Assembly: GCF_023716665.1 (NCBI RefSeq)
Contig: NZ_CP071860.1
Coordinates: forward strand, 1,550,001-1,614,000
Reading direction: 5' to 3'
DNA length: 64,000 nt
From: Vibrio sp. SCSIO 43135
GTDB lineage: Bacteria > Pseudomonadota > Gammaproteobacteria > Enterobacterales > Vibrionaceae
The notes under the pieces were generated by a model. The model was not told where the DNA came from and searched no databases. It saw only the letters and a program-made list of their open reading frames with translations. Below, piece after piece: positions 33,791 to 44,247 of the stretch; position 1 is the first letter of the stretch; each line of letters begins with the position of its first letter. The position numbers and the translations under genes were made by a program.

Positions 33791-35971
33791 TCAGCTTAGC
33801 TTGTAGAATACCGTGCTCAAAGGAGGTAAGCGTAAGGAAATCGACTGCGATAACCCTTGGCTCTCTACTGATTGTGTCTTGGCTGCTGAATAGGCCTCAT
33901 AGTCGCTGCCATTGTATTTCCCGTCATCGGTATTAAGCAGCAATTGATACTCGCCTTCAAATGGGACACCAAGGACAAATTCATCGTGAGGCACTGGAGT
34001 AAAGTTGGTCACCACCAGCACACGCTCACCGTTATCACTAATCCTTTCGTGGGCTAAGATACTCGCTTCAGAAGCGTCTTGTAGTCTCCACTCAAACCCA
34101 CGCGGTTCACTATCAAGCTCATGCAACGCGCGCTCATTACGGTACAGTTGGTTCAAATCACGAGTAAGCGACTGAACACCTTGGTGACGTTCGAACTCAA
34201 GTAAGAACCACTGCAACTGATCGTCATGATTCCATTCTGCCGTCTGACCAATTTCCGCCCCCATAAAGTTGAGCTTTTTACCCGGCTGACCATACATGTA
34301 ACCCATGTAAGCACGAAGGTTCGCCGTTTGCTGCCACTCATCGCCAGGCATTTTATTGTGGATGGAACCTTTACCGTAAACGACTTCATCATGCGATAGC
34401 GACAACACATAGTTTTCGCTGTGGGCATACACTAACGGGAATGTAATGGTGTCGTGATGGTACTTACGGTGGACAGGGTCTTCTTTAATGTAAGACAAGC
34501 TATCGTGCATCCAACCCATGTTCCATTTGAAGCCAAAACCTAAACCACCCATAAAGGTGGGAGCAGATACCCCTGGGAAAGCGGTTGATTCTTCTGCAAT
34601 AGTCATCGCATTCGGGAAGTATTTGTACACTTCCTCATTCATCCACTTCAATGTCGCGATTGCATCGTAGTTCTCGTTACCACCGTCCACATTTGGAATC
34701 CATTGATCGTGGCTACGTGAGTAATCGAGATACAGCATCGACGCAACCGCATCAACACGAATGCCATCGATATGGAACTGTTCAAACCAATACAACGCAT
34801 TGGAGACTAGGAAACGGCGTACATGCTCACGCCCTAAATCGTAAATGTACGAGTTCCAGTCTTGATGCCAACCACGACGAGGATCCGGGTCGTGGAACAG
34901 TGGTGTACCATCGAAATTCGCTAAACCGTGATCATCTGATGGGAAGTGTGCTGGTACCCAATCCAATACAACACCAATTCCAGCTAGGTGACACTGCTCA
35001 ACGAAATATTTGAAATCATCTGGCGAACCAAATCGGCTAGTTGGTGCAAACAAACCAACAGGTTGATAACCCCATGAACCGTAGAATGGATGCTCTGAAA
35101 CTGGCATCAGTTCAACGTGGGTGTAGCCAAGATCGACCAGGTAAGGTACTAACTGATCCGCTAAATCACGGTAATTTAGAAAATCGCCGTTAGCATCGCG
35201 TTTCCATGAGCCAGCATGAAGTTCATAGAACGACAACGCCTCTTTACGCTTTTCGGTAACTGGGCGGCCTTGCCACTCTTGGTCTTGCCACTGGTAACGA
35301 CTGTGATCATAAGTCACAGAAGAGAAAGATGGATACTGTTCGCTGTAGAAGCCCCAAGGGTCAGCTTTATGCGGTAGCCCTTCACCATCAGGACCTTTCA
35401 ACTCAAATTTATATTGCGCGCCTTCTTCAAGGTTTGGAATAAACAGTCCCCAAATACCATAGTCGAGACGCTGCATAGGATGACGACGACCATCCCAGCT
35501 ATTGAAGTTACCCACAAGGCTACACGCCGATGCGTGTGGAGCATACACTAGGAAGCGAGTACCAGAAATTGCCTTACCATCGCGCTCAATCGTAACAAAC
35601 TGCGATCCCATGTGATGGTACATGTCTTTAGGTGTATGAAGGTCATCATACTCTGCGTACAAACCGTGATACTGGTATGGGTCATCCAACAACTGCTCGG
35701 TACCATTCCAATCTACCGCCAGCTGATAATGAGTAAAACGAAGATCGCGTTCTTGCTTCAAGATAAACCCAGAGTCGAATTCACGCTCCAGTTCGATACG
35801 CGCTTCGCCATCAATCACTAACTCGACTTTGTCGGCTCCCGGCATCCATACTCGCAACGCTCCTTGTTCCGATGGAATAAATGGACCTATAAACGAGAAT
35901 GGGTCGGAAAATGACGCATGTGACAGCTGACTATACGCCTGCGTTATTGTTTTAAGCCCTGTATTTTTCAA
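33791..35971 (-). CDS. glgB: 1,4-alpha-glucan branching enzyme
   Basis: A 726-residue GH13 branching enzyme, adding alpha-1,6 branches to glycogen. N-terminal CBM48-like regions (residues about 20-220) precede the catalytic barrel: nucleophile D in 'GIRVDAVASM', acid/base E in 'TIAEESTAF', and 'SHDEVVYGKGS'. Starts with TTG after GGGAGA. Last gene of the malP-malQ-glgB set, though a terminator-like stem lies in the malQ-glgB gap, so its expression may be lower. Placement in the maltose cluster instead of a glgCA operon is the Vibrio pattern. Confidence 0.96.
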   Translation of the reverse strand: MKNTGLKTITQAYSQLSHASFSDPFSFIGPFIPSEQGALRVWMPGADKVELVIDGEARIELEREFDSGFILKQERDLRFTHYQLAVDWNGTEQLLDDPYQYHGLYAEYDDLHTPKDMYHHMGSQFVTIERDGKAISGTRFLVYAPHASACSLVGNFNSWDGRRHPMQRLDYGIWGLFIPNLEEGAQYKFELKGPDGEGLPHKADPWGFYSEQYPSFSSVTYDHSRYQWQDQEWQGRPVTEKRKEALSFYELHAGSWKRDANGDFLNYRDLADQLVPYLVDLGYTHVELMPVSEHPFYGSWGYQPVGLFAPTSRFGSPDDFKYFVEQCHLAGIGVVLDWVPAHFPSDDHGLANFDGTPLFHDPDPRRGWHQDWNSYIYDLGREHVRRFLVSNALYWFEQFHIDGIRVDAVASMLYLDYSRSHDQWIPNVDGGNENYDAIATLKWMNEEVYKYFPNAMTIAEESTAFPGVSAPTFMGGLGFGFKWNMGWMHDSLSYIKEDPVHRKYHHDTITFPLVYAHSENYVLSLSHDEVVYGKGSIHNKMPGDEWQQTANLRAYMGYMYGQPGKKLNFMGAEIGQTAEWNHDDQLQWFLLEFERHQGVQSLTRDLNQLYRNERALHELDSEPRGFEWRLQDASEASILAHERISDNGERVLVVTNFTPVPHDEFVLGVPFEGEYQLLLNTDDGKYNGSDYEAYSAAKTQSVESQGLSQSISLRLPPLSTVFYKLS

Positions 35972-36019
35972 CCTTATCTCTCCCTAGCCTACTTCTCTAA
36001 ATTTATAATTTACAAGCAA

Positions 36020-36043
36020 AAAAGCCCGCTAAAAAGCGGGCCC
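36020..36043 (-). terminator. Rho-independent terminator between malQ and glgB
   Basis: On the minus strand GCCCGC/GCGGGC followed by six Ts. It lies inside the malP-malQ-glgB series and probably reduces read-through into glgB. Confidence 0.8.
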
Positions 36044-36147
36044 AAAATTAGCTTGTTAAGTTTACCGGACTCCGGCCACACTTAGAGTGACCGAGTCTAA
36101 ACTTTTTTATGCAACTGGAGTAATCCAGCTCGATAATTCCCCGCACC

Positions 36148-38328
36148 TTACTTGCTCGCTTTCAACCTCACTTCAGTTAAGCGTTTAGCAATTCGGTTTA
36201 CGTATTCTTGAGCAAAGATTTCATCCAAGTTCATCGACAGTTTACGTCGCCAGTTCGGGTACTCATTAACCGTACCTGGAATATTGACCGGCTTGTCCAT
36301 TTCTAGCCAGTCTTCCAACTGAACACTGAGCAAGGTAGAAGAGCCCGCCGCGACATGCAGTTGAAGTGCTTCACTCAGGTAAGAATCCATTGGCACTTGG
36401 CTCGCGTCTCGACCTACCCCTTCAGGTAAGTAACCATGCCATGCCACAGAATCTAGAATCCCTTGCTTACTCTTCAAACGGTCGTCAAACAGTGCTTCTA
36501 GCTGTTTTTCGTCTGGGTACAGACCAATTTCACGGCCCATTTTCAGGTCATCACAGTGCCAGAAACCGCGCAAAGTTGGCATATCGTGCGTACACAGTGC
36601 CGACATAGATTGCTCAGCGTAATGTGCAGGCGATATGTAACCACCATCGTCTTCAGATGTTTCAAAGAAGAACACCTTGTATGAGTGAACACCGGCATCA
36701 CGCAAGATATCTACAATCTCATCAGGTACAGTTCCTAAATCTTCACCAATCACACTACACTGGTGACGATGCGATTCTAGAGCCAAGATCGCTAGCATGT
36801 CTTCAACTGGGTAGTAGATGTACGCCCCTTGCGTTGCATCTTCACCTTTTGGAATCCACCATAAGCGAAGTAGACCTAAAACGTGGTCGATACGCAGTGA
36901 ACCACAATGCTTCATGTTCGCGCGTAATAGCTTGATGTAAGCATCGTAACCCGTCGCTTGCAGCACTTGTGGGTTGAGTGGTGGTAAGCCCCAGTTCTGA
37001 CCTAGTGGGCCAAGAATATCTGGTGGAGCACCAATGCTTGCATCCAGAACCAAGCTGCCATCATCAGCCCATGTTTCTGCACCAGAGTCTGCTACACCAA
37101 CGGCTAGGTCGCGGTATAAGCCTACCGACATTCCTTTCTCTTCAGCCAGCTCTTGCGCTTCATTGATCTGAGTATCGGCAACCCATTGCAAGTACATGTA
37201 TAGGTGCACTTGGTCTTGGTGTTCTTCAATGTACTTTTGTACCGCCGCGTTATCGAAACGACGGTATTTTTCAGGGAATACAGGCCAGCCCCACACGTTA
37301 GAATCTTGTGAGTGCAAGTCGATGTGCAGTGCGTCAAAAGCGGCTTGATGAACTAAGCTATCACCGCCTTGTTCAACAAAGTTAAGGAACGCTTGAGCTC
37401 GATCGGTATTTTTGTCTAAGTGGCGTTTTTTGAATTCCGTAAACAGCATCGGCAATACGCTGTTTTTCAGCTCTGCCACTTCTGAGTAATTCACCCAGTG
37501 TGAATCACGCGCTTTTTGTAAACGCTGCTGGAACTCCGCACTGCCTACTTTTTGCTGCGCTTCTGCGCTTAATGCAAATTCAGGAACTGAACTTACATCA
37601 ATGTATAAGATATTTAGCCAGCGACGAGAAGACGGGCTGTACGGGCTTGCACCTTCAGGGTTCGCTGGGAACAGTGAGTGAATCGGGTTTAGGCCAACAA
37701 AGTCACCACCACGTGATGCAACATCTGCTACCAACTGTTTCAGATCACCAAAATCTCCGATGCCCCAGTTATGTTGAGTACGCAGAGTGTAAAGCTGGAC
37801 GCTCGGACCCCACATCTTTTTGCCCTGCTCCATTGCAGACTGCTTGAAACACGCTTTTGGCGTCACAATCAGTGTCATTTCGTATGGCGCTTTACGACGC
37901 TTACGCGAAATGATCAGCTTGTGATAACCCCATGCCAAGTCGTTTGGCAATGTAAACACTAAAGGGCCACCCTCGGCACGTTCATCACGAACGATTTGAG
38001 ATTGAAGATAGCCTTCAAGTACCTCTCCTTGCTCTGTTTCTAAACGCCAGCTGAATTCACTCTCTCGAGCGCTCACACCAAGGTTTAGGGCGACTTCAGC
38101 GGGTTCACCTTCACGCAATACGAGAACCGGGTCTAGTACGTCTTTCTTATGCTTTTTCTCTGCGGATTTAAGTAAAGCCTGATCATTACTTGTGTCATAA
38201 CCTAGTGACGCTAATAAGCGAAGCAATGTCTCATCTGAAACTTTTGCTTCATCTCCCCATGCGCTTACATAGCTGTCGGCCAACTTGGCCATTTCAGCGA
38301 CTTGTTTTAATGCGTTATTGTCTTTCAT
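36148..38328 (-). CDS. malQ: 4-alpha-glucanotransferase (amylomaltase)
   Basis: A 726-residue GH77 enzyme that transfers maltosyl units between maltodextrins, releasing glucose. N-terminal extension (about 150 residues), then 'WGIGDFGDLKQLV' and 'NPIHSLFPANPEGASPYSPSSRRWLN', 'LRIDHVLGLLRLWWIP' with the catalytic aspartate, and 'VIGEDLGTVPDEI' with the acid/base glutamate. The ATG follows GGAGAGAG. Part of the MalT-activated operon, 100 bases after malP. Confidence 0.97.
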   Translation of the reverse strand: MKDNNALKQVAEMAKLADSYVSAWGDEAKVSDETLLRLLASLGYDTSNDQALLKSAEKKHKKDVLDPVLVLREGEPAEVALNLGVSARESEFSWRLETEQGEVLEGYLQSQIVRDERAEGGPLVFTLPNDLAWGYHKLIISRKRRKAPYEMTLIVTPKACFKQSAMEQGKKMWGPSVQLYTLRTQHNWGIGDFGDLKQLVADVASRGGDFVGLNPIHSLFPANPEGASPYSPSSRRWLNILYIDVSSVPEFALSAEAQQKVGSAEFQQRLQKARDSHWVNYSEVAELKNSVLPMLFTEFKKRHLDKNTDRAQAFLNFVEQGGDSLVHQAAFDALHIDLHSQDSNVWGWPVFPEKYRRFDNAAVQKYIEEHQDQVHLYMYLQWVADTQINEAQELAEEKGMSVGLYRDLAVGVADSGAETWADDGSLVLDASIGAPPDILGPLGQNWGLPPLNPQVLQATGYDAYIKLLRANMKHCGSLRIDHVLGLLRLWWIPKGEDATQGAYIYYPVEDMLAILALESHRHQCSVIGEDLGTVPDEIVDILRDAGVHSYKVFFFETSEDDGGYISPAHYAEQSMSALCTHDMPTLRGFWHCDDLKMGREIGLYPDEKQLEALFDDRLKSKQGILDSVAWHGYLPEGVGRDASQVPMDSYLSEALQLHVAAGSSTLLSVQLEDWLEMDKPVNIPGTVNEYPNWRRKLSMNLDEIFAQEYVNRIAKRLTEVRLKASK

Positions 38329-38392
38329 CGCTCTCTCCGAAGGACTGCTTAAACCTTCAAAATGTAGGGTTAATATAGAGTTATAATCAAAT

Positions 38393-38417
38393 CAGCCAAG
38401 GTACTAAGTACCTTGGC
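38393..38417. terminator. Strong stem-loop between malP and malQ
   Basis: AGCCAAGGTAC/GTACCTTGGCT, nearly perfect, with T-rich flank only on the plus strand. In the leftward malP-malQ transcript it has no U tail, so it probably stabilises or processes the message. Confidence 0.6.
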
Positions 38418-38428
38418 TTTTTATGGAA

Positions 38429-40882
38429 TTAGCGTTTTACTGCTTCTAGTTTCCAGATGTTGTTCACGTAGTCGCGAATACTGCGGTCGGAGCTGAACTT
38501 GCCCACTAATGCGGTGTTCAGAATCGCTTTCTTCGCCCAACCCGCTTGGTCGCGGTACTGCTTGTCCATGTCTTCATGCGCTTTCACGTAAGAAGCGAAA
38601 TCTGCAAGACATAGGTACGGGTCGCCGCCATCAAGTAGGCTGTCGAACGTCGCGCGAAGTTTACCGTGCTCACCCGGCGTGAACTCATCACCCAGTAGAA
38701 GATCTAGAGATGCTTTCAGTAGTGGGTCTGCATTGTAGTAATCGAATGGGTTGTAACCACGAGCGCGAGTTGCTTCAACGCCATCCACTTCTAAACCGAA
38801 GATGTAGATGTTTTCATCGCCCACTTCTTCACGAATTTCTACGTTCGCACCATCCATAGTACCGATAGTCAATGCACCGTTTAGTGCCATCTTCATGTTG
38901 CCGGTACCAGATGCTTCTTTACCTGCTGTTGAGATTTGCTCTGACACGTCAGCAGCAGGAATGATGATTTCTGCCATGCTCACGCGGTAGTCAGGGATAA
39001 AGACCACTTTCAGCTTGTTGCCGATGCGTGGATCGTTATTCACTTTCTCTGCGATCTTGTTGATTGCGTAGATGATTTCTTTCGCTAGGTGGTAGCCCGG
39101 TGCTGCTTTCGCTGCGAAGAACACAACGCGCGGCGCCATATCGAAATCAGGATCGTTCAGCAAACGGTGGTACAGAGACAGAATGTGCAGCATGTTTAGG
39201 TGCTGACGCTTGTACTCGTGTAGACGCTTGATTTGAACGTCGAAGATAGCGTTAGTGTCTAGCTCGATACCCATGTTCTCAGATACCCAGTCTGCTAGAC
39301 GCTGTTTGTTCAGCTTCTTAACAGCCATGAATTCCTTTTGGAACTTAGCATCGTCAGCGTACTGTGCAATCGCTTCTAGCTGATCTAACTGAGCTGGCCA
39401 CTCTGTACCAATCTTTTCAGAAATCAGAGCAGATAAAGCTGGGTTACAGAATTTCAACCAACGACGAGGCGTAATACCGTTTGTCACGTTGTGTAGACGC
39501 GTTGGGTATAGCTCATCGAACTCTGGGAATAGGTCGCGTTTTACTAGTTCTGAGTGCAACGCTGCTACGCCGTTCACCGCGTATGAACCAACCACACATA
39601 GGTTCGCCATGCGTACCATGCGGTGGAAACCTTCTTGGATGATAGAAAGCTTCTGCTGCTTAGCGACGTCTCCAGGCCACTTCTCACGAACTTCTTGCAA
39701 GAACAAATGGTTGATATGGTAAATAATTTCCATATGACGAGGCAGTAGACGCTGAATCAAAGACTCGCTCCACGTCTCTAATGCTTCTGGCAGTAGAGTG
39801 TGGTTAGTGTAAGCGAATGTCTTAGAACTGATGTCCCAAGCTTCATCCCAACCTAAGCCTTTTTCATCGATAAGAATACGCATCAGTTCAGGAATCGCGA
39901 TCGTTGGGTGCGTATCGTTTAGCTGAATTGTTTCGTATTTTGGTAGTGAAGCTAGCGTGTGGCCTGCTTCTTCGTGACGACGAAGAATATCGCGAACCGA
40001 TGCTGCACTGTGGAAGTACTGCTGCATCAGGCGCAGAGTCTTACCTTTTTCGTGGTTGTCGTTCGGGTATAGAACCTTAGTGATGTTACCCGCATCGATC
40101 AACGCGTGCTGCGCTTCAAAGTAATCACCGTTGTTAAAGCTTGCTAGCGAAAACGGTGCAATTGCTTGACACTCCCACAAACGAAGTGGGTAAACAGTGT
40201 CGCTCTCATAACCTACGATTGGTAAATCCCATGGCATTGCTTTTACTTGCATGCCCGGTACCCAGCGGCGTTTTTCTTTGCCTTCTTCGTGGTACACCTC
40301 AACGTGGCCGTAGAAACCAATTTCTTGCGCCAGTTCAGGGCGCGCAACTTCCCAAGGGTAACCCTCTACACCACGCCATGCGTCTGGTGCTTCTTGCTGG
40401 TGACCTTCTTGGAAAGACTGCTTGAACAAGCCATATTCGTAGTGCAGGCCGTAACCTACTGTTGGGAATTCTTGCGCAGCACATGAGTCCATGAAACACG
40501 CCGCTAGTCGGCCTAAACCACCGTTACCTAGTGATGGGTCACGCTCTTCTTCAAGAAGGTCGGTAAGGTTTTGGCCTAGTTCTTCCATCGCTTGGGTGAT
40601 TTGCTCGTACAAACCAAGGCTGATCAGGTTGTTACCTGTTAGGCGACCAATCAAAAATTCTAGAGATAGGTAGTTAACGCTTTTCGCGTTTTTGATCTTT
40701 TCATCTTGCTCTGTTTCAAGCAGATCAAAAGTAGTAATTTCTGCCAGTGCACGCCCCATAGCTAGGTACCATGCTCGGCTATCTGCATTTTCTACTGTCG
40801 TAGCGTAAGTCGCCGACAAATGCTTTTTAACGCTTTCTTGGAATGAAGCTTTATCAAACTGTTTCTGTTGCGTAGGTTTCAT
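38429..40882 (-). CDS. malP: Maltodextrin/glycogen phosphorylase
   Basis: An 817-residue GT35 phosphorylase releasing glucose 1-phosphate from alpha-glucans. 'NLEFLIGRL'-type segment near residue 70, 'DPSLGNGGLGRLAACFMDS' and the PLP-lysine region 'GTGNMKMALNGALTIGTMDGANVEI' are intact. The ATG at 40882 is preferred to the far upstream one at 40936 because it gives the usual N-terminus. First gene of the malP-malQ-glgB operon, divergent from malT. Confidence 0.96.
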   Translation of the reverse strand: MKPTQQKQFDKASFQESVKKHLSATYATTVENADSRAWYLAMGRALAEITTFDLLETEQDEKIKNAKSVNYLSLEFLIGRLTGNNLISLGLYEQITQAMEELGQNLTDLLEEERDPSLGNGGLGRLAACFMDSCAAQEFPTVGYGLHYEYGLFKQSFQEGHQQEAPDAWRGVEGYPWEVARPELAQEIGFYGHVEVYHEEGKEKRRWVPGMQVKAMPWDLPIVGYESDTVYPLRLWECQAIAPFSLASFNNGDYFEAQHALIDAGNITKVLYPNDNHEKGKTLRLMQQYFHSAASVRDILRRHEEAGHTLASLPKYETIQLNDTHPTIAIPELMRILIDEKGLGWDEAWDISSKTFAYTNHTLLPEALETWSESLIQRLLPRHMEIIYHINHLFLQEVREKWPGDVAKQQKLSIIQEGFHRMVRMANLCVVGSYAVNGVAALHSELVKRDLFPEFDELYPTRLHNVTNGITPRRWLKFCNPALSALISEKIGTEWPAQLDQLEAIAQYADDAKFQKEFMAVKKLNKQRLADWVSENMGIELDTNAIFDVQIKRLHEYKRQHLNMLHILSLYHRLLNDPDFDMAPRVVFFAAKAAPGYHLAKEIIYAINKIAEKVNNDPRIGNKLKVVFIPDYRVSMAEIIIPAADVSEQISTAGKEASGTGNMKMALNGALTIGTMDGANVEIREEVGDENIYIFGLEVDGVEATRARGYNPFDYYNADPLLKASLDLLLGDEFTPGEHGKLRATFDSLLDGGDPYLCLADFASYVKAHEDMDKQYRDQAGWAKKAILNTALVGKFSSDRSIRDYVNNIWKLEAVKR

Positions 40883-40949
40883 TAGAGAAATCTCACTTAT
40901 TGGTTTTAATCCATCTGTGACATATCGTGCATGCACAGGGTTTGCAAAA

Positions 40950-41075
40950 CATCCTCCTACTTAAGGGGCTTATTAGGAGGAGGAGTGAGGGCGTAGAGGA
41001 GTAGCGACAGGACACTCAGTGATCAAACTCTCATATCTCATCCCATCGGGCATTTCCCTCGTGAGTCAGATCACA
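40950..41075. promoter_or_regulatory. MalT-box and CRP-site region of malP/malT
   Basis: Contains TCCTCCTA/TAGGAGGA as an inverted pair (40951-40959 and 40974-40982), GGAGGAGTGAGG repeats, and GGGATGAG on the minus strand near 41037-41044, all close to the MalT box GGGGAKGAGG. A CRP-type half-palindrome pair CGTGA-N6-TCACA lies at 41060-41075. Together these indicate MalT plus cAMP-CRP activation of malP. Confidence 0.65.
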
Positions 41076-41401
41076 CCACCCACCTCTACACGCTAATTCT
41101 GTTGTATGAAACTTATGTGGAAGCGCGAATTAACAAATGATGAATATGCACGTCAGATCACACAAGAATTTAACTTGTTGCATATATTTCAGTACATTTG
41201 GTGTAAAAAGCATTGATAGCAAAGTTTTAAGTACACCATAAGGTGACAAGAATCACAATTACAGGGCGTAGATACTGCCAAAATGTGAAACAAGCGAAAA
41301 ACTGGCGGTTGATCAATAACTGCATATCCGCTCTTAAAGTAACATCTGCGACATAAGGTCATTTGGCCAATAAATGTACAAACGGGGAACAGGTTACTAA
41401 G

Positions 41402-44110
41402 ATGTGGATTCCTTCGAAATTAACTCGTCCGGGTCGTTTGCATAACGCAATCGTACGTCCAAGAGTTTTAGATCTCTTACAACAAGCACCTTGCTACAAG
41501 TTAGTGCTATTTCGCTCACCTGCCGGTTACGGTAAAACCACCATGGCCGCGCAATGGCTGTCAGACAAACCCAATGTTGGTTGGTACAGCATAGATGAAA
41601 GCGACAACGACCCGTTTCGCTTCATGAACTATTTGCTGCAAGCACTTAACAAAGCTACGCATAATACTTGCCCAAATTCGCAGAAGTTGGCTGAAAAACG
41701 CCAGTTCTCTTCACTGCATTCTTTGTTTAGTGAAGTGTTTGCCGAAATGTCGAGCTTTCACCAAGAATGCTACTTGGTTCTGGATGATTACCACTTAATC
41801 TCGGATGACGAAATCCACGAGGCAATGCGTTTCTTCCTCAAGCACATGCCTGATAACCTCACTCTCGTGGTCACTAGCCGCGCTGCACCTCCTCTTGGAA
41901 CCGCCAATTTACGCGTGCGCGATTTGATGATTGAAATCGGTAACGAATTACTCGCGTTTGATACGGAAGAGACCACTCGATTCTTTAATCAACGGGTCGC
42001 TGATGGTATTGATGACGATACAGCCAACAGCCTACGAACTTACGTTGAAGGCTGGCCGTCTGCGCTGCAATTGATCGCTCTGCAAGCCCAGCATCAAAAA
42101 CGTACTTTGGCGCAATCAGCCGAATCGGTATCTCAGTTTAATCACGCTCACTTGTGGGATTATCTGGTCGAAGAGGTCTTTGATCTGCTCGATCAAGAGA
42201 CACGCCAGTTCCTGCTGCAATGTTCGATTCTCGATCATTTCAACGACTCGCTGGTTGCCACTCTGACCAAGCGTGATGACGCGCTCAGTATGATTGAATC
42301 ACTCAATCGCTTTGGCTTGTTTATTTACCCGCTAGAGGGCGAGCAAAACTGGTATCGCTTCCACAACCTGTTTGCCGAGTTCCTTGCGCATGAACGCATG
42401 GCGCGTATCCCACAAAAAGAGCAAGAGCTGCATTATTCAGCGGCGCTCGCTTGGTTGGATTTGAATACCCCGCATCAGGCTTTGAGACACGCTCAGCTTG
42501 CTCATGATACTCAGCTGATCGCGAACATTCTTACTGAGTTTGGCTGGAAGATGTTTAACCAAGGCGAACTCGACAGCCTAGAAACGGCGATCCATAAGCT
42601 CGAGCCAAAACAGCTCTACAGTGAGCCAAAACTTTGTATGCTGCAGGCATGGCTAGCGCAAAGCCAACACAGATATGACGACGTCGGCGATCTATTGGCG
42701 ACCGCCGATGAGCAAATGAAGTTGCTCAATATCAAGCCGACCAGCCGCGAACAAGGTGAGTTTAATGCGTTAAGAGCTCAGGTAGCGATTAACCAGAACG
42801 AACCTGAAAAAGCACTGGAACTTGCAGAATTGGCGCTGAGCCAGCTCGACCACACCGTGTACCGCAGCCGAATTGTGGCTACTTCCGTCGTTGGTGAGGT
42901 CAATCACGTGCTTGGGCATCTAAGCCGCGCACTACCGATGATGCAGCAAACTGAGAAACTGGCTCGCCAGTATCAGGTTTACCATCAAGCACTGTGGGCA
43001 ATGCTGCAACAGAGCGAAATCCTTATCGCTCAAGGTTACGTGCAAGCCGCCTTCGAAGTACAAGACAACGCATTTAAACTGATTGAAGAGCAGCAGCTAC
43101 ACCAAGTGCCAATGCACGAGTTTCTACTGCGTATCCGCGCACAGATCCTATGGTGCTGGAACCGCCTAGATGAAGCGGAAGAGTGTGCTTACAAAGGCCT
43201 TGATGTGTTGGGTAAAGACTATTCAAGCATGCACCTTCACAGCTACTCGATGCTGGCTCGTATTACCATTGGCCGTGGCGAACTGGATAAAGCGTCTAAG
43301 TTTATCGACCAAATCGTCCATTTGATGAAACAGTCAAGCTACCACGTAGATTGGACAGCGAATGCCTCGCTTTCTCTGATCCTATTCTGGCAAGCGCGTG
43401 GCGACATGGAGTCGATTCAGCAGTGGCTTGAAACCACTACCCGCCCAGAAAAGGCGTGTAACCACTTTACTCAACTTCAGTGGCGTAACATTGCTCGTGC
43501 CTACATTAATTTGGGTGAGTTCGATAAAGCGACGGAAACCCTCGACTTTATGCAGTCCGAGGCATATACCAATAACCTGATCACCGACCAAAATCGTAAC
43601 TTGATCGTGCAGGCAGTATTGGCAGTAAGCAAAGGCGATGAAGAGTCAGCACGTACACTACTCAAGCAAGCTCTTGAAATGACCAACCAAACAGGCATTT
43701 TAGGGAACTTTTTGGTAGATGGCGGCAAGATTGGTCACTTATTAGAGAAGTTAACTAACAAGTCTGAACTTGGTGACTTAGAGCGCCACCGTGCGCAACA
43801 GTTGATGAAGGACATTTCAACGACTCAGCGTAGCCGCTCTGTACACTTCGACGAAGAGTTCGTAGAAAAGCTAGTGAATCACCCAAATATCCCAGAGTTG
43901 GTTCGTACCAGCCCGCTTACGCAACGTGAGTGGCAAGTACTTGGCCTCATCTATTCTGGCTTTAGTAACGAGCAAATCGCACAAGAACTGGATGTAGCAG
44001 GTACCACCATCAAAACGCACATCCGCAACTTGTACCAAAAACTCAATATTGCCAACCGCAAAGAGGCCATCCGCACCGCAGAAAACCTTCTGCAGCTGAT
44101 GGGGTACTAA
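41402..44110 (+). CDS. malT: Transcriptional activator MalT
   Basis: A 902-residue STAND-type activator: Walker A 'SPAGYGKTTM' near residue 39-48, DT1-2 domains, a helical TPR-like sensor (DT3, residues about 430-800) and a LuxR helix-turn-helix at the end ('LTQREWQVLGLIYSGFSNEQIAQELDVAGTTIKTHIRNLYQKL'). It binds ATP and maltotriose, then activates mal promoters. The frame begins at 41363 but the ATG at 41402 gives the conserved 'MWIPSKLTRPGRL' start. Divergent from malP. Confidence 0.97.
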   Translation: MWIPSKLTRPGRLHNAIVRPRVLDLLQQAPCYKLVLFRSPAGYGKTTMAAQWLSDKPNVGWYSIDESDNDPFRFMNYLLQALNKATHNTCPNSQKLAEKRQFSSLHSLFSEVFAEMSSFHQECYLVLDDYHLISDDEIHEAMRFFLKHMPDNLTLVVTSRAAPPLGTANLRVRDLMIEIGNELLAFDTEETTRFFNQRVADGIDDDTANSLRTYVEGWPSALQLIALQAQHQKRTLAQSAESVSQFNHAHLWDYLVEEVFDLLDQETRQFLLQCSILDHFNDSLVATLTKRDDALSMIESLNRFGLFIYPLEGEQNWYRFHNLFAEFLAHERMARIPQKEQELHYSAALAWLDLNTPHQALRHAQLAHDTQLIANILTEFGWKMFNQGELDSLETAIHKLEPKQLYSEPKLCMLQAWLAQSQHRYDDVGDLLATADEQMKLLNIKPTSREQGEFNALRAQVAINQNEPEKALELAELALSQLDHTVYRSRIVATSVVGEVNHVLGHLSRALPMMQQTEKLARQYQVYHQALWAMLQQSEILIAQGYVQAAFEVQDNAFKLIEEQQLHQVPMHEFLLRIRAQILWCWNRLDEAEECAYKGLDVLGKDYSSMHLHSYSMLARITIGRGELDKASKFIDQIVHLMKQSSYHVDWTANASLSLILFWQARGDMESIQQWLETTTRPEKACNHFTQLQWRNIARAYINLGEFDKATETLDFMQSEAYTNNLITDQNRNLIVQAVLAVSKGDEESARTLLKQALEMTNQTGILGNFLVDGGKIGHLLEKLTNKSELGDLERHRAQQLMKDISTTQRSRSVHFDEEFVEKLVNHPNIPELVRTSPLTQREWQVLGLIYSGFSNEQIAQELDVAGTTIKTHIRNLYQKLNIANRKEAIRTAENLLQLMGY

Positions 44111-44129
44111 GTTACATTCCATTCAAATC

Positions 44130-44164
44130 GACAGTAAGCTAAACTTTGCGTTTAGTTTACTGTC
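44130..44164 (+). terminator. Terminator after malT
   Basis: GACAGTAA-CTAAAC/GTTTAG-TTACTGTC stem with T-rich tail. Confidence 0.75.
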
Positions 44165-44247
44165 ATATTCATTGACTCCAATTACTACGCTGATGAACAC
44201 GTCCTATGTAAGGCGGGCATCGTCAGCCACTCACGATAAAGATAACC

